Assembly (NCBI GenBank): GCA_029531795.1
Contig: JAPEIS010000006.1
Span: 2,108,001 to 2,172,000, forward strand
Direction: 5' to 3'
Origin: Sclerotinia nivalis
Taxonomy: Eukaryota; Ascomycota; Leotiomycetes; Helotiales; Sclerotiniaceae
DNA length: 64,000 bases
The notes beneath the pieces were generated by a model, which worked only from the letters and a program-made list of their open reading frames with translations, searched no databases and was not told where the DNA came from. A program made the position numbers and the translations under genes. Within the stretch, counting starts at the first letter, position 1. Every line of letters begins with the position of its first letter. Of this stretch, positions 23,585-35,641 are shown one piece after another.

Positions 23585-24723
23585 GGAAGATGCGAAAGTT
23601 TGGCCTTGATTGAGCACATTTGTGCAGCGTGTTGCTGCCGCCAAATGCGTGTATTACGGGAGTTGGTCATTTAGTAGCGTCGAGTTCTCGATTTTGATAT
23701 GCCGTGCTCTCTTTCGCATGTTCTCATATATACCGTGAGAAGCTTTTTGGGAACCACTTTCCATGTCGAGAGTATCTGTGTTGTTGTTTCGAGGATGCTT
23801 TTTCCCACCATTTGTACTGTTCAGTTCTTAGTAAACTACATCAGCTCTTCATATGTTTTAGAACCAACCATGATTGTGTATTAGGATTGAGGGTTTCTAC
23901 AAATGAGAAAGGAGGCCCACCCTAAATCCTAAGTTGCGATCAGTATTGTGCAATCATTAAAACCACAATTCGGAATATCATGTATCCTGTTCAATTGAAC
24001 AAAACTGTGAAGGACTTACCAAGAATCCAACTATTTCAATTGAATAGAATATCAATGAAAAACTTTTGAAGGGAAGGTGAGGCGATGCACAAGTAAAGAA
24101 ATGAAAGGAAATAAAAAGAGATCTTGATGTGGGAATTTCTAAAGTACCGGGAGCAATATCATTTCCGCCCCATAAGCCAGCAACCAATAATAAATTTAAA
24201 ATAAAGAAATTGGAGTATTACACTTACTATGTACAAGTTAATTAACAAGTTATTCTAGGAAGGTGCTTTCATGGCAGGTGTGATGGTGCAGACAACTGCA
24301 GAAGGAGACTAAGGAAGGGAAAACAGAAGCCACGATCAGAGATTAGTCAAAATTTGTGCGATCTTGTCATACCACTCTGCTTAGATCTTCTTAACCTTAA
24401 TTTGCTCAATGATAGTAAGCAGAAGGAGTGATTGAAAAATTTGTCAGTAGAGAAGTTTCCTTCATTGAATTTTTCGTGAGGAGTGGAAGGAAATAATTGA
24501 TTGAGTAGGGTATGAATTCAATTTAGTCACTTTTCAAGGCAGAGGAAAGGAATATTATCACTTGATATTAAGTTGGAATCAGTTGCAGATATTGGTAAAG
24601 ATGACGTCTAGTCGTTTGATTTTGAATTGAATTTCACTCACCTTCGGGCTCAAAGTGCATGAAGGCCAGCTTCATAAAGAATTTCCGCCTTCAACCCCTA
24701 TCCCCATATTGCCAACCAATGAC
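23585..24723. other. Gene-free stretch
   Basis: No supported coding region. The DNA is moderately AT-rich with Gly/Ala-type purine runs (24290-24320). It may contain the promoter of the Gln/Ser-rich gene close to 23600-23900. Confidence 0.35.
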
Positions 24724-24894
24724 TTAGTGCCTACGGGCGCCTGTGTTGTTGTTGGATGGATCATATCCAATGGGGATGTTCCCATATTGAGGATTCGATG
24801 GAGTTTCTGGCAAAGGGGAACTTGGAGTAATTCTGTACTCACCAGGGCGGACCTCGACAATCGTGAGATCGACTTGTGTGTTGTTAGAAGGCAT
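24724..24894 (-). CDS. Possible small protein, 56 aa
   Basis: A minus-strand ATG at 24894 opens a frame of 56 codons to a TAA at 24724-24726. The product begins MPSNNTQVDLTIVEVRPGEY and continues Pro/Ser/Asn-rich (PETPSNPQYGNIPIGYDP). GC content and codon choice look more gene-like than the surrounding DNA. A GTGAGT donor-like site lies inside (about 24842), so this could instead be a first exon. It is unlike any family I recognise. Treat as a candidate only. Confidence 0.3.
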   Translation of the reverse strand: MPSNNTQVDLTIVEVRPGEYRITPSSPLPETPSNPQYGNIPIGYDPSNNNTGARRH

Positions 24895-26572
24895 GATGTA
24901 GAAAACTTGAATTGCGAGACTTGAGGGTTTCGGAATGTTGCTTTAAATGTTTCCTGAGTGCCAAAAAATGGAGGTAAGGTTGATGTTGGTGAAGTTGTTA
25001 CTGAGTGGTAGTGATGATGATGTGTGAGATGTGATTGATTGAGAAGTTATTGAGTGATATATTAGACAAATTACATAGTAGATTTCAACGAATTGTTTCA
25101 GTATAATTCCTGAGATTGAAACAATGCCATTGTACATCAACCTTTGTTATGCTCCAACTTTTAGCTTTGATAACAATAGCATTGTGCCTTCGTCTTTGTT
25201 AGCATTTTACAATTGTAACAAAACGAGTCTTTGAGGAAGTGATAATATGATTGTCCGAAATGGAATCCTAACTTGATTATAGTACAACTGGAGAGCAATT
25301 CAATCCTGATAGAAAGCTTTTTGATGTATCTACTTGGATTGTTTTGTCTTATAATCCTCTCTGTTTTCACATATTGAAGCTGCACAAGAATGAGTATAAA
25401 TGGCTTCAAATTAAAGCGAAGATTATGAATGAAGAGTTTAAAGAGCTAACTATACAGATAACTTGAGGGGGTACTAGTTTTAGAATAGAATATCTAGGTA
25501 GGAAAGAATTTGTGATTAGCAGTAAGTGAATAGATTCCTTCATTATTGAAAAAAATATCAAATTCGAAAATAATTAAGATCCGAAAGCTGTTCTGGAATT
25601 CTTCTCATTTGACTGTATATTTTTAAGAAATACTTTTTGCTTTGATATATATTAGAAAGTTGATTAATAAACTACAAGCTAAAAGTACTATCGGAGATAA
25701 TAGTCTATTGTGACTATTTGGAATGATCAAAATACTTAATAGCTAAGGATTATATAATTTATTGATATATTCAATCTTTCAAATAAATCTTACGATCAAA
25801 ACTTACTAGAAATATATCGTATATTAGAATACATAATATTGAATTTTATATTATTAGTATTAATAAGTATTATATAGAATATCATATATTATTATTTATC
25901 ATATTACTCCTATTACTATATAGATATTTTTGACAAAAGTCAAAAACTAGTTTAAAGGGTTCTTATTTTCTTTAAGGCTTCTTTTAAGAACTACTACTTT
26001 TCATAGCTAGTAGTATATTATAACTTTATAAGAGGAAGAACTCTAATCGTTGTGATTCCTTAAGAATCACTCATCGGCCGGTGATTGGCTTTTAGACCCT
26101 CTCATTATCCCTTGTAACCAATTAATAGATAGAGCCTTTAGATGAAAGCATATAGAGGCTTTTCTTGAAGAGCTTTGGGATTCAGGATTAGAAGATTCAG
26201 AGGCCTTGTTCTAATCTTCGTCTCAATGGATTCAAATGATATCAGGGCACTCAGCGCTTCGTAGCTAGCTCTTCAAATTAAACTAAGCTGTTGTATCCGA
26301 ACCTGGAAAACAACTAATATATATAAGAATATTATATAGTATACGTATATATATTACTTATATATATCGCTTTATATCTATCACTTTCAACGTTATATCT
26401 ATTATTTATATATATCACTTATATATTTCATTTATATATTTCACTTATATATATCAATCCATTACAAATATAATTTAATTTAAAATATACCAGGGGCCGC
26501 GGATCTATAGTGATTTTTAAAGTAATATAACCAGCAGCGAAAGTCGACTTGCTTTTTAAAAAATCTTATATT
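24895..26572. other. AT-rich region with a possible decayed copia LTR and primer site
   Basis: The stretch 24895-25930 holds no gene. From about 25930 a GC-richer block resembles a decayed long terminal repeat. It ends near 26240 with ATTCAAATGATATCAGGGCACTC, which looks like the Met-tRNA primer site of Ty1/copia elements (TGGTATCAGAGC) after G-to-A change. The rest (26300-26480) is a loose array of ATATATCACTT/ATATATTTCA words. No reading frame survives. Confidence 0.35.
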
Positions 26573-26891
<319 letters not shown>

Positions 26892-26950
26892 TGAATAAGT
26901 TGAAAAAAGCTTTAAGTAAAATAGATATATCTAAGATATTAATTAATAAT

Positions 26951-27113
26951 TGTTACGGGTTCATCTCCCTTCACCTACATGTGATCATGTATACCTTAGG
27001 TATATATGCATACACTCACTTCTATATAGTCAGGTTATCTTCTTGATTTTCTTTTTCTCTTTGTAGTACAACAATAGATCAAATCTATACAAATCTTTTC
27101 CCTCACTGTAATA
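26951..27113 (+). repeat. 5' LTR of the gypsy element
   Basis: Starts TGTTACGGGTTCATC and ends CACTGTAATA. It differs from the right LTR mainly by C/T and G/A transitions, in line with RIP acting after insertion. A TATA-like ATATATGC lies at 27002-27010. Confidence 0.92.
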
Positions 27114-27393
27114 GTTTGTACTATCTTTTCAAAGGCTCCATCACTTTACGAAATGATCTAACCTTGCTAAATCATCTGTAGACTTTTGTATCTGTTTTCG
27201 ACTGTTTTCGCGTTATCATAATTCGCTTGCTTTTGTGCAATTGTATTTCTTATCTGCTTTTGCGCAGTTTTTGATCCCTGATTGCTTTTGTACAATCGTA
27301 TTTATTCGTAAACTTCTATATCTGTTTTTGATTGCTTTTGTATAATCGCAAATTCCCTATCGATTACTTTGTACAATTATAATTCTTTTTATA

Positions 27394-28698
27394 ATGGCTT
27401 TTGGTTCTATATCCGCTAATAGTGCGATTTCTACTTTTATCGAAGAAATTCATACCGAAATCCAACGAATCTTCGATTAATAGTTTACTATTATACAAAT
27501 CCTAGCAGAATTGAATGTTCCAGTAACACCAAACCTCGTTGTTGATCCTAACAAACAAATTGCTTATTTGAATTATATTTTCTTTATCATCGAAGATTGC
27601 TTTACTATTCAAGTTATTCATATCGCTACTCAAACAAATAAGATCGAGGAATTCAAAACGGAAAACGTCGAGCTTCTTCGCACTCTAATCGGCAAGTAAG
27701 CTCAGCTGGATACCGATAATACTGTTACTAATTAGAAACCGATTACTCTTTACCAAACTCAGAAGAATCCGTTTGTTTTTAAAGGCAAAAGATTTAATAT
27801 TCTTGTTCGATAAAAGAATTATCAGTTTTGAAAGTTGGATTTGCAATTCTATTGAATAGTCGATTTATAACTTTTTGCCTTCGAACAAAAGAAGATTAAC
27901 TATACTATTAGTCTTCTCGATAATCAAATGTAATAAAAGTATATTACAGATATTACCAGATTCATTGATGATCCTATTTGCTTCGATTCTACTGTTTCGT
28001 TTTTGGTCAAATTGAACAAATTATATATCTCTGTAGATATCGAAAAAGAAGTCTCGTTCAAATTCGATAAGCTTTCTATAAATCCAAAGGAATCCTTTTC
28101 GGTTTTCTTTTTTACATTATCTCATCTTATTAACTCTTGCTATAAATCTGATTACGAGATTGTTAACGCAATGAAACAAAAGATTACAACCCTTCTTCGA
28201 ACTTTGGTCATTAATGACTCGAATTTTTACACAGCCGATGATATTGATGATTAACAAAAGAAATTCTCTATTTGGAATCAGAATCTTCGTAACATTGAAT
28301 ATTATAACAAAAATTCTGGTAAAGCATTTATTGTTGATAATGATCCTATAAACCTCAATACAATGAAACAAAAAGGACAATAGAAAAAGGGTTTGCAAAA
28401 TAAAAAAAAGAAGTTTAATCCTATAGTTTCTTGCAATTGTTATAATAAAATCGATTACCTTCAGATTGATTATTATACTATTTATGATATCAATAATAAT
28501 CTTCTTTCTAGCAAACAAACTCCTATTAATACCTTTTTCAATTGTAATACCATTGTTTCAACTAATCCGGCCCTCGATCAACATACTGCCGTTCCGGCTT
28601 TTCGAAACGCTAATAGGTTTAATAATAATCGCAATGGATTTCGAAAAGGATATACTGGTAATTGGGTACAAAATCAACAGTATCTGAATCAAGTATAA
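27394..28698 (+). pseudogene. gag region of the gypsy element (broken)
   Basis: A likely start ATG lies at 27394. The frame runs MAFGSISANSAISTF and is stopped after 28 codons at 27478-27480. Readable pieces follow at 27511-27699, 28003-28254 and 28393-28698, in changing states of decay. The middle piece resembles the capsid part of fungal gypsy Gag (Phe/Leu-rich helices). The last piece has 'SCNCYNKIDY' where a zinc knuckle would be expected; its Cys/His pattern is not intact. Confidence 0.7.
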
Positions 28699-29173
28699 TG
28701 GTAAGGCTATATCGAGCCAAAGGAGGTTGTCTTTATACCCAATTCAGTTAAGGAAAATCCCGAACAGAGAAAAGATTAATCTTTACGAAAAATCGTTCGT
28801 GGAGGAATATTAAGAACAAGAAGGTAAATTGAAGAATGGATAAAGATAAACTATTGCAACTCAACTTTATGAATAGCAAATCTCTATTCGTTAAAATCAT
28901 TATGTTCCTTGTGTATGAAAATCCCTTTACTGTTACAAATCTTATTGATAATAGATGCTCTGAAGAAGTTTTTGTTGATTATTCTTTTGCTTTCAAATAT
29001 AATATCGAAATACAACTCTTATCTCATCTTTGCGAACTCCGATTTGCCAATAGAAAAATCGTCGATAGAATTACAGAATATTTTGTAATGGAAATCATTA
29101 TAAAGGATCATTATGAGTATTAGTCTTTTTATATTATCCAACTTTTATTAGAGATATTGTTAATCTTTGGTTT

Positions 29174-29410
29174 TATCACGGAGGCAGCAGACAGGATAAC
29201 AGAAATCACTTTTATTGGTAAGACGTAGCTCGAAGAGCTACGTTTCTATAGAAGGAACGTTTCCTTTAAATACATTTGTGTGTGCTAGGGCTCCGAGCCT
29301 TAGCGCTCTTACAGGGTACGATCACCGAGCGTGCCCCGCTCGGTGCTGGATCGGACAGGTGGAGCCTACTAAAAGGGCCGGTCCAGTGGCCCGGCCCTGA
29401 CCCCGTGACA
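29174..29410 (-). mobile_element. 237-bp GC-rich solo LTR-like element, copy 1
   Basis: Inserted in the gypsy pol region with a perfect 5-bp target duplication GGTTT (29169-29173, 29411-29415). On the minus strand it runs TGTCACGGGG...CCGTGATA, the TG...A and inverted-end form of fungal LTRs. The sequence contains a series of short hairpins: ACGTAGCTC/GAGCTACGT at 29223-29243, AAGGAA/TTCCTT, GCTAGGGCT/AGCCTTAGC, ACCGAGCG/CGCTCGGT and GGGCCGG/CCGGCCC. Much less AT-rich than its host. A hairpin-rich MITE with 5-bp duplication is the alternative. Confidence 0.85.
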
Positions 29411-32400
29411 GGTTTATTATAATTACAATGCTACAATCCTATTATCAATTAGATGAAGATGAGTTTAACATTCTTTTCAAACTATTGTACTTCCAATTGT
29501 TTGGCGCGTTATGGTTCAGAGCCAATTATTACATCAACAATTCTATCTTCGATCAAGGAACAAAAGGATCTAGCAAAAATTACTTTACAATAAATCATTG
29601 ATGTTATCGAATCTTTAAATAAATTCCTTATCGATTTTGATATAAAAACTAAATGTACAATTTATAAATACCGTTCTCTATATATCGAGGATTGTCCAAA
29701 GGACGATATCGATTATTCATCTATTCAAACGCTTTCTATTTTTAAAAGAACTTCTTATAAAAAACCTTCTATTGAAAAAATACCAAATGAAGATTATATA
29801 TCACAATTTGACGATTCTTCTATTGATCTCGAATTTCAACAGAGTCTGATGTCTGATATGAATCATTATCGAATAAAACACTGCGGAGAACCAAATAATC
29901 AAGTATAGATGATTCCCAATTGTTTACATTCAAAATCGATCTTAAAGATTACAGATCGATGTCGGTCTATTTACAATCCAAAAAACCGTTTGCCTCTGCT
30001 TTCTATTGGGGAACTCCTTATACCTATTTACAAAGATACAAACCCAAATATAAATGATATTCGTTAATTGCAAACTTCTAACTTTGTTTCGTTTTATCAA
30101 TAAAATAACGTTCGGGCTATCTGATTGATATAAAATGAATTGGATATTGTATAGAAAACTATTGAGCAAGATCATCTGCGATAGACTATATTATCCTCGA
30201 TACTCATAGAAAAGGATTTTCGATCGATTTTATAAGGGCAAGGCAATATAATAAAAATGCTCTTTAGAACCCCATTGCAATTTCATGATTTTATATACAA
30301 TTATTATAAGTCGCTTTATTTGCGAAAGATCTCTAAAACTGATATCGATAAATTTTTAACCAGCAAACCTCCCCTTAGTAACGATCAAATACAATAAAGG
30401 CTTTCTATATAATTACAAGATAAACTTTTTGCCTTCCTTTTACGTTATACAGATAAATTGCTACCTCATTGAATCTGGGATTACAAAATTGAATTGATAT
30501 TTGGTAAAGAACTATCTTATTTCAAAAACCGCCTTTTATCGCCAATGGAATTGGTAATGGTGCACAAATGATTTGATGATAATCTCTCCAAAGAGTTCAT
30601 TCGGAAATCGAGATCGCGATACACCTTTCCTTTGTTATTGGTTGCCAAACCGAAAAAGGGGATCCACATTTGTCAAGATTATCGAAGACTAAATAATGTT
30701 ACTATAAAGAATCGTTATTCATTATCTATTGTTTACAAAACGCTGGATGCTTTTTGCAATACAAAAATTTATACCAAACTTGATATCATTGCAACGTTCA
30801 ACAAATTGCGAATTGTTGAAGGGGATGAATGGAAAACTGTATTCATTATTCGTTTTGGTCTTTTTGAATCTCTGATTATACTTTTCGGTCTTTGCAATAC
30901 ATCTGCATTGTTCCAACATTATATCAATTATACGCTTTTCGATGAATTGGATAAATATTGTATTGTATATCTCGATAACATTCTAATCTACTTCGATAAT
31001 CCTGTAGAGCATAAAGAGCATATCCGTCAAGTAGTTCAAAAGTTAATGAATACTGGATTACAAATTGATATTAACAAATACGAGTTTGAAATTACAAAGA
31101 CAAAGTATTTGGGTTTTATTATTACAATTGAAGGTATCGAAATAGATCAAGAAAAGGTCATGGTTATTATATCTTGGGAATTGTTTTTATATGTAAAAGA
31201 TTTACAATGATTTCTTGGTTTCGTTAATTTCTATTAACGTTTTATAAAAGATTTTTCAAAGATTTGTTGTTCTCTCAATAATCTCTCGCAAAAGAATATT
31301 ATATGGGATTGGACCACAGATCATATAAAGGCTTTTGACACTTTAAAAAGAACTTTCACAATAACACCGGTTTTGGTATACTTTGATTACAAACGGAAAA
31401 CTGTTTTGGAAATCGACATTTCCGATTGAACTTCAGAAAGAGTTCTTTTGCAATACAATAATGATAATGTTTTGCGTTCAATCGTTTACTTTTCATCTAA
31501 GTATACAGCAATGAAATACAATTATGAGATCTACGATAAAGAACTACTCGCTATTATCAAGGCAATAAAAGAATAGCATCTAGAGCTTCAAGATTTACAA
31601 AAGGAGTTCGAGATTCTTACTGATCACAAGAACCTCGAATATTTTATAACTACAAAAGCTCTCAATCAATGGCAAGTGCGATGGTCTGAATTTCTGTTTC
31701 AATATAATTTCTGTATAGTTTATCGATGAGGAAACAAAGCTATTCAATTAGATGTACTAAATAGAAAATACAAAGATCAATTATATCGTTTTAATCTAAA
31801 CGATAAGTGTTTAAAGAATCGAGAATGCATTGTTTTCCTTTAGGATTGTTTTAACAACGACCTTTATAAGGATTTGATTGGATATATCAATTTGGCATTA
31901 ATAGAGACAATAATACTATTCCACGATCAATCAATTGATACTTTAATCGATGTAGTGTATATTAGGTCCGATATTGTAGATCAATTTATCTTTGCTTTTA
32001 ACGATTTATTGGTGATTAAATAATCAAAAGAGTATTGTAAAACCTTCCAGATTGTTATGCAAGATTGTTCGGTCCAAAATAATAGAATTTACTATCGGGA
32101 TAAGATTTGGGTTCTATTAGACGATAAGTTCAAACTCCAAATTATCTATCGAACTCATTCTTTTAATCCTATTGGCCATCCTGATCGAATTAAAACGATC
32201 GATTTTGTTTTTTGTATATACTAGTGGCCTAATATACATTTGAAGATCGTATCCTACATAAAGGTCTACGAACTTTGTATTTGTATCAAATCGTCCAAAT
32301 CGGTGCTTCCCGGATTTTTGAAATCGTTGCCTGTCCCTTTTCATGTGTAATCTGATATCTCAATCGATTATATTACACTGTTCCCAAATTGTACTCGTTA

Positions 32401-32932
32401 TAATTCTACTTATAAATATATCTTGGTGGTAATCTATAGACTAACCAAAATGAGATATTTCATCGATACATATATATTAACAACAAAGGAGCTAATCGAT
32501 GCTTTTATCAATTGCATCTATACACTTCATGAACTTCCGGATAATATCATTTCCGATCGGGGAACGCAATTCGTATCAGGATTCTGGTCACAACTCTCGG
32601 AGCGATTAGGAATTACTTTAAAACATTCTTCAGCTTTTCATCCTCAAACAGATAATCAGATTGAGTATATTAACTCGGTTTTGGAGCAGTATTTACGAGC
32701 TTTTGTTAACTATCATCAAGACGATTGGTTGGATTGACTACCCTTAGCCGAATTTGTATCCAATAATTTGGTCTCTGAAACAATTGATTGTTCGTCTTTC
32801 TTCGTCAATTACAGCTTTAATCTATATCTAAGTATTGAGTCTAGTAAATTTTGCCCATCGGATATGACTTTAGTACAAAAACGGGAATTCTTTAAAAATA
32901 ATAGGATTGCAGATCGTATAGAACGTATCTTG

Positions 32933-33169
32933 TATCACAGAGGCAACAGACAGGACAACAGGAATCACTTTTATTAATAAGACGTAGCTCGAAGAGCTAC
33001 GTTTCTACAGAAGGAACGTTTCCTTTAAATACATTTGTGTGTGCTAGGGCTCCGAGCCCTAGCGCTCTTACAGGGTACGATCACCGAGCGTGCCCCGCTC
33101 GGTGCTGGATCGGACAGGTGGAGCCTACTAAAGGGGCCGGTCCAGTGGCCCGGCCCTGACCCCGTGACA
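32933..33169 (-). mobile_element. 237-bp GC-rich solo LTR-like element, copy 2
   Basis: Same element as at 29174, same orientation and length, with a different 5-bp duplication TCTTG (32928-32932, 33170-33174), so it inserted independently. About nine differences separate the copies by eye, all transitions (C/T or A/G). Removing the element and one duplication leaves the surrounding integrase C-terminal frame continuous, which confirms the borders. Confidence 0.87.
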
Positions 33170-33984
33170 TCTTGAAGCAACTTCGTGCCTTTGCACAACA
33201 AGCAATTGCTATTTATGAAGACTATACTAATCGCTACTGCTCTGATTCACTTTGCTATACAGCTGACCAGAAAGTCTTTGTCAATACCAAGAATATGAAG
33301 ACTTTATACAAAGCAAAAAAGCTAGATAATAAATGAATCGACCCTTACAAGATTATCAAAGTTTATCCTCGTACTTGTTTTGTTTAATTGTCTAAGAACA
33401 TTAAAATCTTCCCTATTTTCTATCATTCTTTTTTATTTCCAGCTTATACTAATCCTTACTTCCCAGCTCAAACAACGATTAACGAATCCGAATCCCTAAC
33501 TATACGGGACAGAATTTTGGAGCGGAACGACGATGAGAATGAGCCTGTTCAGAAATGGATATTTGAAAGGGTTCTAGATAATCACGATAAAAATGGCCAT
33601 CATTATTTAATCAAATGGAAACACTACACACCAACTTGGCAACCAGCTAATGATTTAAAGAGTAACAAAAAGATTCTTATCGAATATCATCACCTTCATT
33701 TAGAAAAGCCAAGGCCACCAACTTAAATCCTAAAGCACCCCGACACTACTATATTACAACCGGAACCACAGAATTTGCAATCGGAGTCACACAGCGCGAT
33801 TGCTATACCTACTCTACAAAGATCCATTTGCACCAAGATTGTTCGCTTCGCCTAAAGGTATATTACATATTATAACAATAAGGAATATAACATCATTAAA
33901 GGATATCACACGTTTTTTTTTGTTCAGGAATCTAATTGAGAAAAAAGATCTGTATTTTTTCTTTATTTTTCTTTATTTTTTAAT

Positions 33985-34021
33985 ACCCATTTGAAATCAA
34001 ATGGGTTTCTTGAAAAAGAGG
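33985..34021 (+). other. Hairpin and polypurine tract before the 3' LTR
   Basis: A perfect 10-bp inverted repeat ACCCATTTGA-AA-TCAAATGGGT (33985-34006) is followed by GAAAAAGAGG (34012-34021), three bases before the LTR. The purine run is in the position of the plus-strand primer. The hairpin has escaped the mutations that changed most of the element. Confidence 0.6.
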
Positions 34022-34024
34022 TAT

Positions 34025-34187
34025 TGTTATGGGTTTATCTCTCTTCACCTGTACATGATCATATATGCCTTAAGCACACATACATATATTCACTTCTATA
34101 TAGTCAGATCATCTCCTTGACCTTCTTCTCCTCCTCGTAGTACAACAATAGATCAAACCTATACAAACCTTTTCCCTCACCATGATA
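34025..34187 (+). repeat. 3' LTR of the gypsy element
   Basis: Starts TGTTATGGGTTTATC and ends CACCATGATA, 163 bp as the left copy. Followed directly by the ATAAT target duplication at 34188-34192. Confidence 0.92.
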
Positions 34188-34717
34188 ATAATCAATTTAA
34201 AGAGTTGAAGAGTTGAAGAGTAAAGTTGATACTCTCGTATTATCAATATATATAAGAGTTCTGGATCTGTTATTCGATATAAAATATAATACTATTTAGA
34301 TTCGATTCCTTTCGCCGGCTTTCTAATGGAGTGGTTTATATTATTCATTATCATATTCATAGGTTTTCTGGGCCGGACTCACCGTACACTAAGCGAAATC
34401 ACATCAAAAATAACGATTTTTCATCTTTTTAGATTCTTATTATATATATAAAATATTAAGATAATTTATTAAATTTTGTATTTATAGAAAGAGAATTAAT
34501 CAAGATTTATTAAAAATTAAACAAAATACAAAAGTTTATTTATTTTGGTTTGAAATTATATATATTCGAAATCAAAGAAATAATTTTTTCTAAAAAAATT
34601 GTTTATTTTATATAGGAAAAATATGAAAAAAATATTATATAATGAAAACTTTGAAAATTTACAATTTGTAATATTTGTAATTTTCAATCAAAAATTATTA
34701 AAAATAAAATATATAAT
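34188..34717. other. AT-rich flank of the gypsy element
   Basis: Contains a duplicated AGTTGAAGAG word at 34202-34220 and otherwise very AT-rich sequence without any reading frame. Likely older, fully eroded repeat DNA. Confidence 0.4.
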
Positions 34718-35382
34718 TTTCTAAAATATTTTTATAATTATTGATTATATTTTAAAATTTAATTTGATTCTATTCTATATTAAAAAATTTATTTAATATT
34801 TAATTTTATATAAGAAAATAAAGTTTTTGCAAGGATTCTATTACGAATTGGAATGATATACGATAAGTAGATTCTGGAACTCTTACATTTGTAATTAATT
34901 ATATATATATATTCGCAAATATTAAGAGAAAAGTATATCGAATATCTTTCAATCAAATTGCTAGGATTGCGACTCACTTTTTATCGCCTAACGCCGAATC
35001 TCTTTTTCCCAATCCTTATAGCTAATCTTCTTATATATAGCAAGAATATTATTTCTAAAATATTTTTATAATTATTATTATATTTTAAAATTTCATCTGA
35101 TTCTATTCTATATTGAAAAATTTATTTGATATTTAATTTTATATAAGAAAATATAGTTTTTGTAAGGATTCTATTACGAATTCGAATAATATACAGTAAG
35201 TAGATTCTGAAACTCTTACGTTTGTAATTATATATATATATATTCGCGAATATCAAGAGAAAAGTATATCGAATATCTTTCAATCAAATTGCTAGGATTG
35301 CGACTTACTTTTTATCGCCTAACGCCGAATCTCTTTTTCTCAATCCTTATAGCTAATCTTCTTATATATAGTAAGAATATTA
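34718..35382. repeat. Tandem duplication of a ~334-bp AT-rich unit
   Basis: 34718-35051 and 35052-35382 are direct copies, each starting TTCTAAAATATTTTTATAATTATT and ending with CTTATATATAG(C/T)AAGAATATTA. A GC-richer core, GGATTGCGACT(C/T)ACTTTTTATCGCC, is identical except for a transition. Most differences are C/T or A/G. Tandem copies of this length are a natural target of RIP. Confidence 0.9.
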
Positions 35383-35641
35383 AAGTCTTCAATTAATAGA
35401 AAGATTTGAAATTTATTTATCAGTAGAAAGAAATAAATTTTTATATATATTTTTTTAAGTCTTTTTCTGTAAAAGAAAAAGAAGAAACATTTCAAGTAAA
35501 TAACTGTACTAACGCCAGATTAACCCTAAATGTATCTATTTGAATGTATTCGTGTAAGCCGAGTCGCAGCGCCACTGTGAAAAGAGGTTATCGAGAACAC
35601 TTGCGTCCAGGTGGCACAGCAAGTAAGCCTCAATACTATCT

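Larger units (their letters stand above)
28836..33726 (+). pseudogene. pol region: protease, RT, RNase H, integrase, chromodomain (broken)
   Basis: Protease remnant at 28836-29123: the active-site triplet after Asp is altered ('LIDNRCSEEVFVD'). Reverse transcriptase at about 30600-31250: 'CQDYRRLNN', 'FGLCNT' and 'YLDNILIY', where one catalytic Asp has become Asn. RNase H follows at about 31350-31700 ('ISDxTSERVLLQYN', 'YDKELLAIIKAIKE'), with several stops. Integrase core at 32423-32737: 'NIISDRGTQF' and 'HPQTDNQIE', still open. The chromodomain at 33388-33726 ('ERVLDNHDKNGHHYLIKWK') is still one open frame; in chromoviruses it guides integration to heterochromatin. Two later insertions (29174-29410, 32933-33169) interrupt the region. 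Confidence 0.92.
26951..34187 (+). mobile_element. Complete but RIP-decayed Ty3/gypsy retrotransposon (chromovirus type)
   Basis: The 7237-bp element is bounded by two 163-bp LTRs and a perfect 5-bp target duplication ATAAT (26946-26950 and 34188-34192). Internal order is gag, protease, reverse transcriptase, RNase H, integrase and chromodomain, which defines the Ty3/gypsy chromovirus arrangement. The coding region is broken by many stops of the kind made by C-to-T/G-to-A change (Trp to TGA/TAG, Gln to TAA), and A+T is very high. Two GC-rich 237-bp elements are inserted at 29174 and 32933. It cannot be autonomous. Confidence 0.95.

Noticed and set aside
29215..29400. 61-codon frame
   Set aside because: Falls entirely within the 237-bp LTR-like element and only reflects its GC-rich palindromes.
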